Shown here piece by piece: positions 51,416 through 60,139 of a stretch of 64,000 bases of DNA. The stretch lies in NCBI RefSeq assembly GCF_023373525.1, contig NZ_CP097218.1:1612001-1676000 (forward strand). Direction: 5' to 3'. Below the pieces are notes generated by a model. It was not told the origin of the DNA, did not search any database, and saw only the letters and a program-made list of their open reading frames with translations. Position 1 is the stretch's first letter, and each line of letters opens with the position of its first letter. Made by a program: the position numbers and the translations under genes. Source of the stretch: Brachybacterium kimchii (GTDB taxonomy: Bacteria; Actinomycetota; Actinomycetes; Actinomycetales; Dermabacteraceae).

Positions 51416-52048
51416 TCAGGACGCGGCGATCACGCCCCAGGTCTGAAGGAACGAGTGCACGGAGTCGAAGAGCATCTGCACGCTGATCGCCGCGAGCAGC
51501 ACGCCGGAGATGCGGGTGACCAGGGTGACGCCGCCGTCGCCCAGGATCTTCGCGATGACGTCCGCGAAGCGCATGAACACGTACAGCACGACCGCCATCA
51601 CCACGAGCGCGATGATCAGCGCGTTCACGCGCGGGAGCTCGCCGTGGGACTGGTCGACGAACAGCATCATCGCCACGATCGCGCCGGGGCCGCCCAGCAG
51701 CGGGGTGCCCAGCGGCACCAGGGCCACGTTCACTCCGCTGCTCTGGGCGAGCTCGCCCTCCTTGCCCATCAGCAGCTGCAGGGAGATGAGCAGCAGGAGC
51801 AGGCCGCCGGAGAACTGCAGCGCCGGCAGCGAGATGTGCATGTAGGCGAGGATGAAGCGGCCGAACACGGCGAAGGACGCGATGATGAGGATCGCGACGC
51901 CCACGGCGACCATCGCCGCGCGCGAGCGCTGCTTCGACGTCATCGTGCGCGTGAGCGAGAGGAAGATCGGCACCGTCCCCGGCGGATCCACGATCACGAA
52001 CAGCGTGACGAACACTCCCGCGAGGAAGCGCAGATCGACCACGTTCAC
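51416..52048 (-). CDS. MarC-family integral membrane protein
   Basis: This 210-aa protein has six transmembrane helices of the MarC/YhgN family, whose transport substrate is unknown. Typical segments are FVIVDPPGTVPIFLSL near the N-terminus and VPLGTPLLGGPGAIVAMMLF in the middle. The GTG start (52048) overlaps the stop of the PHP gene (GTGA), so it is translated by coupling. It ends convergent to the epimerase gene. Confidence 0.92.
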   Translation of the reverse strand: MNVVDLRFLAGVFVTLFVIVDPPGTVPIFLSLTRTMTSKQRSRAAMVAVGVAILIIASFAVFGRFILAYMHISLPALQFSGGLLLLLISLQLLMGKEGELAQSSGVNVALVPLGTPLLGGPGAIVAMMLFVDQSHGELPRVNALIIALVVMAVVLYVFMRFADVIAKILGDGGVTLVTRISGVLLAAISVQMLFDSVHSFLQTWGVIAAS

Positions 52049-52932
52049 GGGAGGAGGACCTCGGTTCTGCTCGTGGCGCGCTCGATCAGAGCGGCCAGCA
52101 CGGACGGACGGGTGAGGTTCTCGCCCAGCCGGTTCGGTTTGCCCGCGCCATGGTAGTCGCTGCCCCCGGTGACCAGGAGCTCGTGGGATCGGGCGAAGGA
52201 GCGCAGTCTCGCCCGCGAGACATCATCGTGCTCGCGGTGATCGACCTCGATGCCGGCCAGTCCCGCGGCGACCATCTCCTCGAGGAGGTCCTCGGGGATG
52301 GTGCTCCCGCGGGTGAGCGCGCCGGGGTGGGCGACCGCGGCGACGCCGCCCGCGGCGACGATCGCACGCACCGCCTGGGCGGGCTCGGGCGCCCAGTAGC
52401 GCACGTAGTACGGGCTCGAGGAGCTCAGCAGATCGCCGAAGGCCTCGGTGCGGTCGGCGACGACTCCGCGGGCCACCAGCGCGTCGGCGATGTGGGGACG
52501 TCCGACGGTCGTGCTCGCGCCCGCGACCTGCGCCTCGACGTCCTCCCAGCGGATCGGGTGGTCGGCGGCGAGACGTTCGACCATGCGCCGGGCGCGGGTG
52601 GCGCGCGACTCGCGGGCGCGCTCCATGTGGGCGTGCAGCTCCGTGCTCGGCGACGGGTCCGGCAGGAGTGCGAGCACGTGCACCGAGAGGTCCTCGCACT
52701 CCGTGGAGACCTCGATGCCGGGGATCACCGCGACGCCGTGCCGGCGGGATGCCTCGACGGCCTCGTCCCAGCCCGCGGTCGTGTCGTGATCCGTGAGCGC
52801 GACGACGTCCAGGCCCGCCTCGGCCGCATGCCGCACGAGCGCGTCGACGTCGTCGGTGCCGTCGGAGCACCGGGTGTGCGCGTGCAGGTCGATGCGGGAC
52901 TCGTCGGCGAGCCCCGGGGGGAGGTGGGCCAT
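52045..52932 (-). CDS. PHP-domain phosphoesterase (YciV/TrpH-like)
   Basis: This 295-aa polymerase-and-histidinol-phosphatase domain protein has metal ligands in DLHAHTRCSDG, LTDHDTT, PGIEVSTE, AHPG and GGSDYHGAG. The group contains RNase AM and 3',5'-nucleotide bisphosphate phosphatases that trim RNA 5' ends or pAp. The exact substrate here is inference. ATG 52932 has AGGA 8 bases upstream. It is coupled to marC downstream and divergent from pepP. Confidence 0.9.
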   Translation of the reverse strand: MAHLPPGLADESRIDLHAHTRCSDGTDDVDALVRHAAEAGLDVVALTDHDTTAGWDEAVEASRRHGVAVIPGIEVSTECEDLSVHVLALLPDPSPSTELHAHMERARESRATRARRMVERLAADHPIRWEDVEAQVAGASTTVGRPHIADALVARGVVADRTEAFGDLLSSSSPYYVRYWAPEPAQAVRAIVAAGGVAAVAHPGALTRGSTIPEDLLEEMVAAGLAGIEVDHREHDDVSRARLRSFARSHELLVTGGSDYHGAGKPNRLGENLTRPSVLAALIERATSRTEVLLP

Positions 52933-53023
52933 GTGCCCATCCTGCCAGCCCCGTGCCCGCGCGGAGACCTGATCCGCAGGCCACCGTCCGACCCCGGCGC
53001 GCGCCGCGTGAGACGATGCGCGG

Positions 53024-54625
53024 GTGATGACCCAGAACAACGATGTGCCCCGTCCCACCACGCGCGAGACCCCCGCTCCGGCGGCCCAGGAGGCCCCGGC
53101 CGACGGTCCCGGCCCGAGCGCCGAGGAGCTCGCCTCCCGCGGCGACTCGCGCTCCGAGCGCCCCACCAACGAGGCCTTCCGCGCGTTCATCGCCGCCGAT
53201 TGGGACGAGACCGTCCCGGCGGCCGAGCGCCGTGAGGTCGCGGACTTCACCCCCGCGCGCCGCGACGCGCTGGTCGGCGAGCTGCCGGCGACGCGCATGG
53301 TCCTGCCCGCGGGCGTGTTCAAGGTGCGCGCGAACGACACCGACTACCCGTTCCGCCCCGACACCGGCTTCGTCTACTTCAGCGGCCTGGGCACGGACGA
53401 GGAGCCCGACAGCGTGCTGGTCGTCGAGCCCGACCCCGACGCCGCGGAGGGCGAGCCCGCGTCCCGCGCGACCTACTTCTTCCGGCCGCGCGCAGGCTTC
53501 GACTCCACCGAGTTCTACGCCGACGCCCGCTACGGCGAGCTCTGGGTCGGGCGCCGTCCCACGCTCGAGGAGACCGCGGCGCGCATCGGCATCGAGTGCC
53601 GCCACATCGACGAGCTGCGCGATGCGCTCGCCAAGGACGTCGGCCCGCAGCTGTCGCTCGCGATCGTCCCGGGCGTCGACCCCGGCGTGCAGGGGATGGT
53701 CGAGGAGATCCGCTCCCAGAACGGACTGCCGGACGGCGAGGAGCAGACGCGCGAGTTCGATCGCCTGCAGGAGGCCGCGAGCGAGCAGCGCCTGGTCAAG
53801 GACGACTTCGAGGTCTCGCAGATGCGCGAGGCCGTGAAGGCCACCATCGCCGGCTTCGAGGACGTCGTGGCGGCGCTCCCCCAGGCCGTCGGGCACCGCC
53901 GCGGCGAGCGGGTGATCGAGGGCGTCTTCGGCGCCTCGGCGCGCGCCGAGGGCAACGGCGTCGGCTACGACACCATCGCCGCGGCCGGCAACCACGCCTG
54001 CACCCTGCACTGGGTGCGCAACGACGGCATGGTGAGCGAGGGCGAGCTCGTGCTCATCGACGCCGGTGTCGAGGTGGATTCCCTGTACACCGCGGACCTC
54101 ACGCGCACCCTGCCGGTGTCCGGCACCTACTCCCCCGCCCAGCGCAGGGTCTACGAGGCGGTCCTCGAGGCGGCCGACGCGGCCTTCGCCGCGGCCCGTC
54201 CCGGCATCCGCTTCCGCGACCTGCACACGACGGCGATGCAGGTCATCGCCCGCCACCTCGAGGAGTGGGGCATGCTCCCCGGCACCGCCGAGGAGTCCCT
54301 CGCTCCCGAGGGCCAGTTCCACCGCCGCTGGATGGTGCACGGCACGAGCCACCACCTGGGGCTCGACGTGCACGACTGCGCGCAGGCCCGCCGCGAGATG
54401 TACATGGACGCCGAGCTCGTGCCCGGCATGGTGTTCACGATCGAGCCGGGGCTGTACTTCCAGGAGAACGATCTCAAGGTCCCCGAGGAGCTGCGCGGCA
54501 TCGGTGTGCGGATCGAGGACGACGTGCTGGTGACCGAGGACGGCGTCGAGAACCTCTCGGCCGCGCTGCCCCGTCGGCCCGACGAGATCGAGGCGTGGAT
54601 GGGATCACTCACCCCGGGCCGCTGA
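53024..54625 (+). CDS. pepP: Xaa-Pro aminopeptidase (aminopeptidase P, M24B)
   Basis: This 533-aa metallopeptidase removes an N-terminal residue preceding proline. A disordered 45-residue head precedes the AMP_N domain (about 60-200) and the pita-bread M24 domain. Metal ligands are in LVLIDAGVEVDSLYTADLTR (two Asp), HGTSHHLGLDVHD (His) and FTIEPGLYF (Glu), and the last Glu is in GVRIEDDVLVT. It is cytosolic. GTG 53024 is preceded at 6 bases by GACGAT; ATG 53027 is the alternative. Confidence 0.93.
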   Translation: MMTQNNDVPRPTTRETPAPAAQEAPADGPGPSAEELASRGDSRSERPTNEAFRAFIAADWDETVPAAERREVADFTPARRDALVGELPATRMVLPAGVFKVRANDTDYPFRPDTGFVYFSGLGTDEEPDSVLVVEPDPDAAEGEPASRATYFFRPRAGFDSTEFYADARYGELWVGRRPTLEETAARIGIECRHIDELRDALAKDVGPQLSLAIVPGVDPGVQGMVEEIRSQNGLPDGEEQTREFDRLQEAASEQRLVKDDFEVSQMREAVKATIAGFEDVVAALPQAVGHRRGERVIEGVFGASARAEGNGVGYDTIAAAGNHACTLHWVRNDGMVSEGELVLIDAGVEVDSLYTADLTRTLPVSGTYSPAQRRVYEAVLEAADAAFAAARPGIRFRDLHTTAMQVIARHLEEWGMLPGTAEESLAPEGQFHRRWMVHGTSHHLGLDVHDCAQARREMYMDAELVPGMVFTIEPGLYFQENDLKVPEELRGIGVRIEDDVLVTEDGVENLSAALPRRPDEIEAWMGSLTPGR

Positions 54626-54651
54626 CCGGGCAGGGCACTACCCTGAGGGAC

Positions 54652-55992
54652 GTGACCTCTCCGCAGCCCCGCTTCTACGCCGCACGCCTGGCGGGCACCG
54701 CCGTCTTCGACCCGATCGGGGAGTCCGTCGGGAAGATCAGGGACGTCGTCGTGCTCCCCCAGGCGCGCGGCGCCGCCCGCGCCGTCGGCTTCGTGGTCGA
54801 GGTGCCGGGCAAACGGCGCGTGTTCCTGCCGGCCACCCGGGTCACCTCGATCATGCCGGGTCAGGTGATCTCCTCGGGCGTGCTGAACCTTCGGCGCTTC
54901 GAGAAGCGCAGCGGGGAGCAGCTCGCCATCGGCGATCTGCTCGAGCGCACGGTGTCGCTGCTGGACGGCTCGGGCCGGGCGACCGTGCAGGACGTCGGCC
55001 TCGAGCAGAACCGGCAGCACGACTGGGTGGTCGCGAAGCTCTACCTGCGCCGTCTGAAGACGGGCTCGGGCCTCTCGAAGCTGGTCAGCCGCGGGGAGAC
55101 CCTGACCGTCGACCAGAGCGCGGTCAAGGGCCTGTTCGGCAGCGACACCGAGCAGTCGGCCGCGCTGCTTCTCGCCTCCTACCAGGACCTCAAGCCCGCG
55201 GACCTCGCCGACATCGTCCAGGAGCTGGATGCCAAGCGGCGCATCGAGCTGGCCTCGGAGCTGGCCGACGACCGCCTGGCCGATGTCCTCGAGGAGCTGC
55301 CCGAGGACACCCGTGTCGAGGTGCTCACCGGCCTGGAGTCGTCCCGCGCGGCCGATGTGCTCGACGAGATGGACCCTGACGACGCTGCGGACCTCGTCCA
55401 GGAGCTCCCCGACCAGGTCGCCGAGACGCTGCTGGGGCTCATGGAGCCCGAGGAGGCGGAGGACGTGCGCCGCCTGCTCGCCTACGACGAGTACACCGCG
55501 GGCGGCATGATGACCACGGAGCCGCTGATCACGGCCCCGGAGACACCGGTCGCGCACTGCCTGGCGATGATCAGCCGGGAGGAGCTCTCCCCTGCGCTCG
55601 CCTCGACCGTCCACGTGTGCCGCTCGCCGCTCGAGACGCCGACCGGCAAGCTGCTGGGCATCGTCCACTTCCAGCACCTGCTGCGCGAGCGGCCCGACCG
55701 GCCCGTCGGCGAGATCCTCGACGCCGACCGCCACACGGTCGAGCCGCAGGTGCCGCTCTCGGGCGTGACGCGCGAGATGGCGACGTACAACCTGGTCTCG
55801 ATCCCGGTGGTCGACGACGAGGGGCGTCTGCTGGGCGCGGTCACGGTCGACGACGTGCTCGACCACGTGCTGCCCGATGACTGGCGAGAACAGGACGAGC
55901 CCCCGGTGACCACGGGCCAGATCGATCTCTCGGAGATCGCCCGCGGGATCCACAGCGACAGCACGACCACCGACGACTCGCGGAAGGGGTGA
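54652..55992 (+). CDS. PRC-barrel / MgtE_N / CBS domain protein
   Basis: This 446-aa soluble protein has a PRC-barrel-like N-terminus (residues 5-75 and 80-140), an MgtE intracellular N domain (about 165-285; PADLADIVQELD, then ADVLDEMDPDDAADLVQELP) and two CBS domains (about 290-420). The membrane channel of MgtE is absent, so it is not a transporter by itself. It is the counterpart of M. tuberculosis Rv1232c. The start is GTG 54652. TACCCT ends 7 bases upstream, and GAGGG could also act as Shine-Dalgarno. It is followed by DUF1003 and mrp. Confidence 0.88.
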   Translation: MTSPQPRFYAARLAGTAVFDPIGESVGKIRDVVVLPQARGAARAVGFVVEVPGKRRVFLPATRVTSIMPGQVISSGVLNLRRFEKRSGEQLAIGDLLERTVSLLDGSGRATVQDVGLEQNRQHDWVVAKLYLRRLKTGSGLSKLVSRGETLTVDQSAVKGLFGSDTEQSAALLLASYQDLKPADLADIVQELDAKRRIELASELADDRLADVLEELPEDTRVEVLTGLESSRAADVLDEMDPDDAADLVQELPDQVAETLLGLMEPEEAEDVRRLLAYDEYTAGGMMTTEPLITAPETPVAHCLAMISREELSPALASTVHVCRSPLETPTGKLLGIVHFQHLLRERPDRPVGEILDADRHTVEPQVPLSGVTREMATYNLVSIPVVDDEGRLLGAVTVDDVLDHVLPDDWREQDEPPVTTGQIDLSEIARGIHSDSTTTDDSRKG

Positions 55993-55997
55993 GGGAG

Positions 55998-56732
55998 ATG
56001 GCAGACCGCACGCCGAACCTGGATGATCCGGAGCCCCTGCGCCGACGCGTCCGCAACCCGCTCTCCGGCGACACCTTCGGCCGCGGCGCCGAGGGCTTCG
56101 CCCGCTTCATGGGCACCCCGGCCTTCCTGGTCGGGATGACGCTGTTCTGCGCCGTCTGGCTGGCCTGGAACTCGATCATGCCCGAGAGCGCCCAGTTCGA
56201 TCCCCGCAGCCTCAACTTCACGCTGCTGACCCTGATCCTCTCGCTGCAGGCCTCCTACGCTGCCCCGCTGCTGCTGCTCGCGCAGAACCGCCAGGACGAC
56301 CGCGACCGCGTGCAGGCCGAGCAGGACCGCCAGTCCAACGACCGCAACCACGCGACCACGGACTTCATCACGCGCGAGATCGCCTCCCTGCGCATCGCCC
56401 TGAACGACGTCGCCACCCGCGACTTCGTGCGCGGCGAGCTACGCGACCTCCTCGAGGACCTCGAGAAGGAGCGCGAGGAGGACGAGGCCGCCGAGCAGGC
56501 CGAGGGCGGCCGCGGGTCCGCGAACTCCTCGGGCGCCGGGGTCTCGGGCGGCTCGGGTGCCTCGGGCTCAGGCTCGGGCTCAGGCGGCCCGGACTCAGGC
56601 GGCTCGGGCTCGGGACGCGGCGTTCTCGTCGCCGAGGCGCAGCCGCAGACCGTCGGCGTCGATCGCGAGGAGCTGCGGGCGATGCTGCGCAGCGAGGTGC
56701 GCTCGGCACTCGCGGAGCGCGGGACACCATGA
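55998..56732 (+). CDS. DUF1003 membrane protein
   Basis: This 244-aa DUF1003 protein has two transmembrane helices (about residues 44-64 and 78-98) with FMGTPAFLVGMTLFCAVWLAWN and SYAAPLLLLAQNRQDDRDR, the family hallmark, each quoted in part. A cytosolic coiled region follows, then a Gly/Ser-rich linker (about 170-205) and a final helix. The function is unknown. ATG 55998 is 8 bases after AAGGGG; a GTG at 55989 overlaps the upstream stop. It overlaps mrp by ATGA, so the three genes form an operon. Confidence 0.9.
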   Translation: MADRTPNLDDPEPLRRRVRNPLSGDTFGRGAEGFARFMGTPAFLVGMTLFCAVWLAWNSIMPESAQFDPRSLNFTLLTLILSLQASYAAPLLLLAQNRQDDRDRVQAEQDRQSNDRNHATTDFITREIASLRIALNDVATRDFVRGELRDLLEDLEKEREEDEAAEQAEGGRGSANSSGAGVSGGSGASGSGSGSGGPDSGGSGSGRGVLVAEAQPQTVGVDREELRAMLRSEVRSALAERGTP

Positions 56733-57946
56733 GCGCCCCGCAGGACCCCGGCACGCCGGACCCGGGCCCCCGGGGCCAGGACCCGTCGTCGGCCACCGAT
56801 CCCCACGACACGACCTCGTCGACCGAAGACCCCCGGATCGCCCGCATCCACGAGGCGCTCGAGGCCGTGATCGACCCGGAGATCGGTCGCCCCATCACCG
56901 AGCTCGACATGGTCGACTCGGTGACGATCGACGCCGCCGGCACCGCCGAGGTGACCATCCTGGTGACGATCGCGGCCTGCCCGATGCGCGACCGGCTCGA
57001 GCGCTCGACCGCGGAGGCGACCGCGACCGTGCCCGGCCTGGCCGGCGTGAAGGTCGATTCGCGGACGATGACCGACGAGCAGCGCAAGGCGCTCACCACG
57101 CGCCTGCGCCAGGGCCACCGTCAGATCCCCTTCAACAAGCCCGGGACGCTCACCCGGATCCTCGCCGTCTCCTCCGGCAAGGGCGGCGTCGGCAAGTCCA
57201 CCGTGACCGCGAACCTCGCCGCCGCCATGGCCGCGCAGGGACTGTCCGTCGGGGTCATCGACGCGGACATCCACGGCTTCTCGATGCCGGGCATGTTCGG
57301 CATCACCGACAAGCCCACGAAGGTGGGCGACCTGCTCATGCCGCCCGAGGCGCACGGCGTGAAGGTCATGAGCATCGGCATGTTCGTGCCCGACGGTCAG
57401 GCCGTCGTCTGGCGCGGACCGAAGATGCACCGGGCGATCGAGCAGTTCGCCTCCGACGTCTTCTGGGGCGAGCTCGACGTGCTGCTGCTGGACCTCCCGC
57501 CCGGCACCGGAGACGTCGCGATCTCCGTCGCCCAGCTGCTGCCCAAGGCGCAGATGCTCGTGGTCACCACCCCGCAGGTCTCCGCGGCCTCCGTCGCCGA
57601 GCGCGTGGGCTCGCTCGCGAAGGCCACCAAGCAGGACGTCGCCGGGGTCGTGGAGAACATGAGCGGGCTCGTGCTGCCCGACGGCTCGCGCATGGACGTC
57701 TTCGGCACCGGCGGCGGGGAGCGAGTCGCCGAGACCCTCGCCGGAGCCGTCGAGCATCCCGTGCCGGTGCTCGGGCAGGTGCCTCTGGATCCGCAGCTGC
57801 GGGAGGGGGCCGACGGCGGCGTGCCGCTCGTGCTGTCCGATCCGGAGGTGCCCGCCGCCCAGCAGCTGCGCGCGATCGCCGCATCGCTCGTGGCGCGCCC
57901 GCGGGGCCTGTCGGGGATGCGCCTGCCGCTCACCGTGCGCGGCTGA
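56729..57946 (+). CDS. mrp: Mrp/ApbC-family iron-sulfur cluster carrier ATPase
   Basis: This 405-aa P-loop ATPase carries Fe-S clusters to apoproteins in the cytosol. The N-terminal MIP18 domain (DUF59; EAVIDPEIGRPITELDMV, and the conserved AACPMRDRL) precedes the Mrp domain with the deviant Walker A SSGKGGVGKS. LLDLPPGTGDVAIS and VVENMSG are typical. The C-terminal CxxC found in many Mrp proteins is missing: ENMSGLVLPDGSRMDVFG has no Cys. It starts inside the DUF1003 stop (ATGA). Confidence 0.93.
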   Translation: MSAPQDPGTPDPGPRGQDPSSATDPHDTTSSTEDPRIARIHEALEAVIDPEIGRPITELDMVDSVTIDAAGTAEVTILVTIAACPMRDRLERSTAEATATVPGLAGVKVDSRTMTDEQRKALTTRLRQGHRQIPFNKPGTLTRILAVSSGKGGVGKSTVTANLAAAMAAQGLSVGVIDADIHGFSMPGMFGITDKPTKVGDLLMPPEAHGVKVMSIGMFVPDGQAVVWRGPKMHRAIEQFASDVFWGELDVLLLDLPPGTGDVAISVAQLLPKAQMLVVTTPQVSAASVAERVGSLAKATKQDVAGVVENMSGLVLPDGSRMDVFGTGGGERVAETLAGAVEHPVPVLGQVPLDPQLREGADGGVPLVLSDPEVPAAQQLRAIAASLVARPRGLSGMRLPLTVRG

Positions 57947-58058
57947 GAACTGCGCGGCTGGGGCCTTCGCGGCCGAGCCGGTGACGCCCCGGCGAGCCGC
58001 AGACGGCGGGAACTGATCAGGCGGGGCGGATCACGAGGGACGTGTCAGGCGGGAGACA

Positions 58059-58454
58059 TCAGGTCGCCTCGTCGTCGAAGGGGGCCCGCTGGGGGCCCTC
58101 GTCCTCCGCAGAGCCCTTCGTGGAGCGCTTCGAGCCGGACGCGGCCGCGGCGGTGCCCGTGACGGCGCCGGTGAGCGCCTTGGTGTCCGGGAGGATGTCG
58201 TCCACGCTGGTGTCGCCCCAGGCGTCGCGGATGATGCGGCGGGGGTCGTACTGACGAGGGTCGTACTTGCGCAGCTCGTCCATGGACAGGCCCATCTCGT
58301 CCTCGACGGTGGCCCTGGAATCATCGACCCATCGGCGCGCCTTGCGCACCCACTGCACGATGTTGCGCGTGTACTCCGGCAGGCGCTGCGGTCCGATGAA
58401 GATCACGAACACGATGAGCAGGATGAGGATCTCCCAGCCCCCGAAAATGTCCAC
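58059..58454 (-). CDS. tatB: Sec-independent translocase TatB
   Basis: This 131-aa protein has the N-terminal membrane anchor DIFGGWEILILLIVFVIFIGPQRLPEY, quoted in part as WEILILLIVFVIF and GPQRLPEY. A basic amphipathic helix (RNIVQWVRKARRWVDDSR) and a polar tail follow, the TatB layout. TatB forms the twin-arginine receptor with TatC. GTG 58454 is preferred because AGGTGG lies just upstream and it gives the usual short N-terminus; ATG 58469 is the alternative. It is divergent from the O-methyltransferase. sigE, rseA and htrA, which lie between these two genes in M. tuberculosis, are absent. Confidence 0.85.
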   Translation of the reverse strand: MDIFGGWEILILLIVFVIFIGPQRLPEYTRNIVQWVRKARRWVDDSRATVEDEMGLSMDELRKYDPRQYDPRRIIRDAWGDTSVDDILPDTKALTGAVTGTAAAASGSKRSTKGSAEDEGPQRAPFDDEAT

Positions 58455-58487
58455 GAGTCCACCTGCCATCGAACCGAAATGTGCCAG

Positions 58488-58498
58488 GCCATTATGGC
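58488..58498 (-). promoter_or_regulatory. Palindromic -10 region of tatB
   Basis: CATAAT on the minus strand lies inside the palindrome GCCATTATGGC. The flank GCTCTGCCATAATGGC resembles one arm of the family A palindromes. Transcription would start about 28 bases before GTG 58454. Confidence 0.45.
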
Positions 58499-58640
58499 AG
58501 AGCGAGCCTGTGTGGGGCGCCGGTACGACCTGGGCGGGTGCTGACGTACCCTGGTCGACATCCGCGTGCTCGCGGCGACCCGGCGGTGACCTGCCCGGTC
58601 GCGCGACCGCTCATGACCCGACGAACAGGAGGATCCGCAG

Positions 58641-59294
58641 ATGGCATCGGGGAAGGTGACCAGCTGGGCCCACGGCGAGGAGTTCGTCGACGAGGAATCG
58701 CTCTTCGAGACGCCGGGCGTGCTCGCGCGCGCCCGTGAGCGCGGATCGGAGCTCGGGGTCGCCCCTGTGCTGCCCGGGGCCGGCGCCCTCATGCGCGTGC
58801 TCGCGGCCTCCGTCGGCGCGCGCAGCGCCGTCGAGATCGGCACCGGCGCCGGGGTGGCCTCCCTGTACGTGCTGGCCGGGATGCACCCGGACGGCGTGCT
58901 CACCACGATCGACCCCGAGGTCGAGAACCAGCGCGCGGCCCGCGAGGCCTTCAGCGAGGCGGGTCTGCGCTCGGGCCGTGCGCGCACGATCGCCGGCAGC
59001 CCGCGAGAGGTCATCGGCCGTCTCACCGACCACGCCTACGACCTCGTCAGCTTCCACGCCGATGCGCCCCACGCGCGCGACCTGCTCACCCATGCGCGTC
59101 GCCTGCTGCGGCCGGGCGGCGTGCTCGTGATCTCCCAGGCGCTCTACCACGACCGGGTCGCCGACCCCACCGCCCGCGACGCCACCACCCAGGAGGTCCG
59201 CGCGCTGCTGCGCGAGGTCCAGGAGGCCGAGGACCTGATCCCCGCGCTCTCCCCGAGCGGCGACGGCGTGCTCGCCGCGGTGCTGCGCGGCTGA
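58641..59294 (+). CDS. SAM-dependent O-methyltransferase
   Basis: This 217-aa class I methyltransferase of the COMT-like family 3 is the homologue of Rv1220c. The SAM-binding loop is VEIGTGAGVASLYVLAGM, followed by TIDPEVENQRAARE and RRLLRPGGVLVISQ. It is cytosolic and the acceptor is unknown. AGGAGG lies 9 bases before ATG 58641. TACCCT about 90 bases upstream may be the -10 box. It is divergent from tatB and convergent with the DUF3117 gene. Confidence 0.92.
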   Translation: MASGKVTSWAHGEEFVDEESLFETPGVLARARERGSELGVAPVLPGAGALMRVLAASVGARSAVEIGTGAGVASLYVLAGMHPDGVLTTIDPEVENQRAAREAFSEAGLRSGRARTIAGSPREVIGRLTDHAYDLVSFHADAPHARDLLTHARRLLRPGGVLVISQALYHDRVADPTARDATTQEVRALLREVQEAEDLIPALSPSGDGVLAAVLRG

Positions 59295-59425
59295 CACCCG
59301 CCCGGTCCGCCGAGAACGATGCCGCCGGCCCCGCCGGCCGTCGGCCCCGCTCTCCAACGGGCCCATCCTCGGTCGGGCTCCCCCACCGCCGACCCCACCC
59401 TCCGTCGGTCGGTCGGTCGAACCCT

Positions 59426-59481
59426 CGAGAAGTGCGAAACGGTTGCCAAGAGCGCTCTTGGCAACCGTTTCGCACTTCTCG
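59426..59481. repeat. Palindrome family B, perfect 56-nt copy
   Basis: The two 28-nt halves are exact reverse complements with no loop. The centre is CCAAGAGCGCTCTTGG. It lies in the 331-base convergent gap between the O-methyltransferase and the DUF3117 gene, whose remaining bases (59295-59425 and 59482-59625) show no gene or other clear signal. Family B copy 1 is at 51322-51366. Confidence 0.9.
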
Positions 59482-59625
59482 GGACGCCCGCGGACGTGCG
59501 CCGACGCTCCGGGGGCGTCTGCGGCACGGCCCGCTCCGCCTCCTCCGCACATTGCCCCGCCCGCACACACAGGACCCCGCCCCTCATGCCGAGGGACGGG
59601 GTCCGGTGCGCTGATCAGCAGCCGG

Positions 59626-59796
59626 TCAGGCCTTGATCACGCCCTCCAGGGCGTCGCGCAGGGTCTTCGCCTCGGAGCCGTCGATCTCGACGACGAGGCG
59701 TCCGCCGCCCTCGAGCGGGACACGCATGATGATGCTGCGGCCCTCCTCCACGACCTCGAGCGGACCGTCTCCGGTGCGCGGCTTCATAGCGGCCAT
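59626..59796 (-). CDS. DUF3117 protein
   Basis: This 56-aa protein, MAAMKPRTGDGPLEVVEEGR and ending ALEGVIKA, is nearly the family consensus (Rv1211 in M. tuberculosis). It is highly conserved across actinobacteria, with unknown function and a small beta-rich fold. GAGGAGG lies 7 bases before ATG 59796. It is the last gene of the LOG/small-membrane-protein/DUF3117 group on this strand. Confidence 0.93.
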   Translation of the reverse strand: MAAMKPRTGDGPLEVVEEGRSIIMRVPLEGGGRLVVEIDGSEAKTLRDALEGVIKA

Positions 59797-59899
59797 GGGC
59801 CTGCCTCCTCGGTGATGTGAACGCACGCCGCTCCCACCCCTGCGGGAGCGTCGGCAGCAACTGTCGGCCACCAGTATCTCAGGTTCTCGGAGATGACGC

Positions 59900-60139
59900 T
59901 CACACGTCGGACGATGCGTCCTCGCCGGACGCTGCCGCGGACCTCCTCCGACGCCTCCCGACGCCCCAGCGGCGACCGGGTCCGCGCACCGCTGCCCGCC
60001 GCGGCCGACGGTGCTCGTGGTCCGCGCCGGGGGCTGGCATCGAGAGGTCGAGCTTCCCCAGGGCCGCGAGCACCATGAGCACGGCGACCACGGCGGCCAC
60101 GAGGAGCAGCAGCACCACACCGGGGCCGACGGCGGTCAT
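59900..60139 (-). CDS. Small membrane protein with a basic tail
   Basis: This 79-aa ORF begins MTAVGPGVVLLLLVAAVVAV, one long transmembrane helix (about residues 7-28), and continues with an Arg-rich cytosolic tail. Its ATG overlaps the stop of the LOG gene (ATGA), which argues for translational coupling. A small membrane gene in this position, often with a DivIVA-like domain, is common next to LOG and DUF3117 genes in actinobacteria. No DivIVA motif is visible here. It could be a truncated or divergent form. Confidence 0.6.
   Translation of the reverse strand: MTAVGPGVVLLLLVAAVVAVLMVLAALGKLDLSMPAPGADHEHRRPRRAAVRGPGRRWGVGRRRRRSAAASGEDASSDV

Noticed and set aside
56729..57946. Mrp as a pseudogene or inactive form because CxxC is missing
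   Set aside because: The rest of the protein is intact. As far as I recall, actinobacterial Mrp proteins often lack the C-terminal CxxC, so absence alone is not damage.
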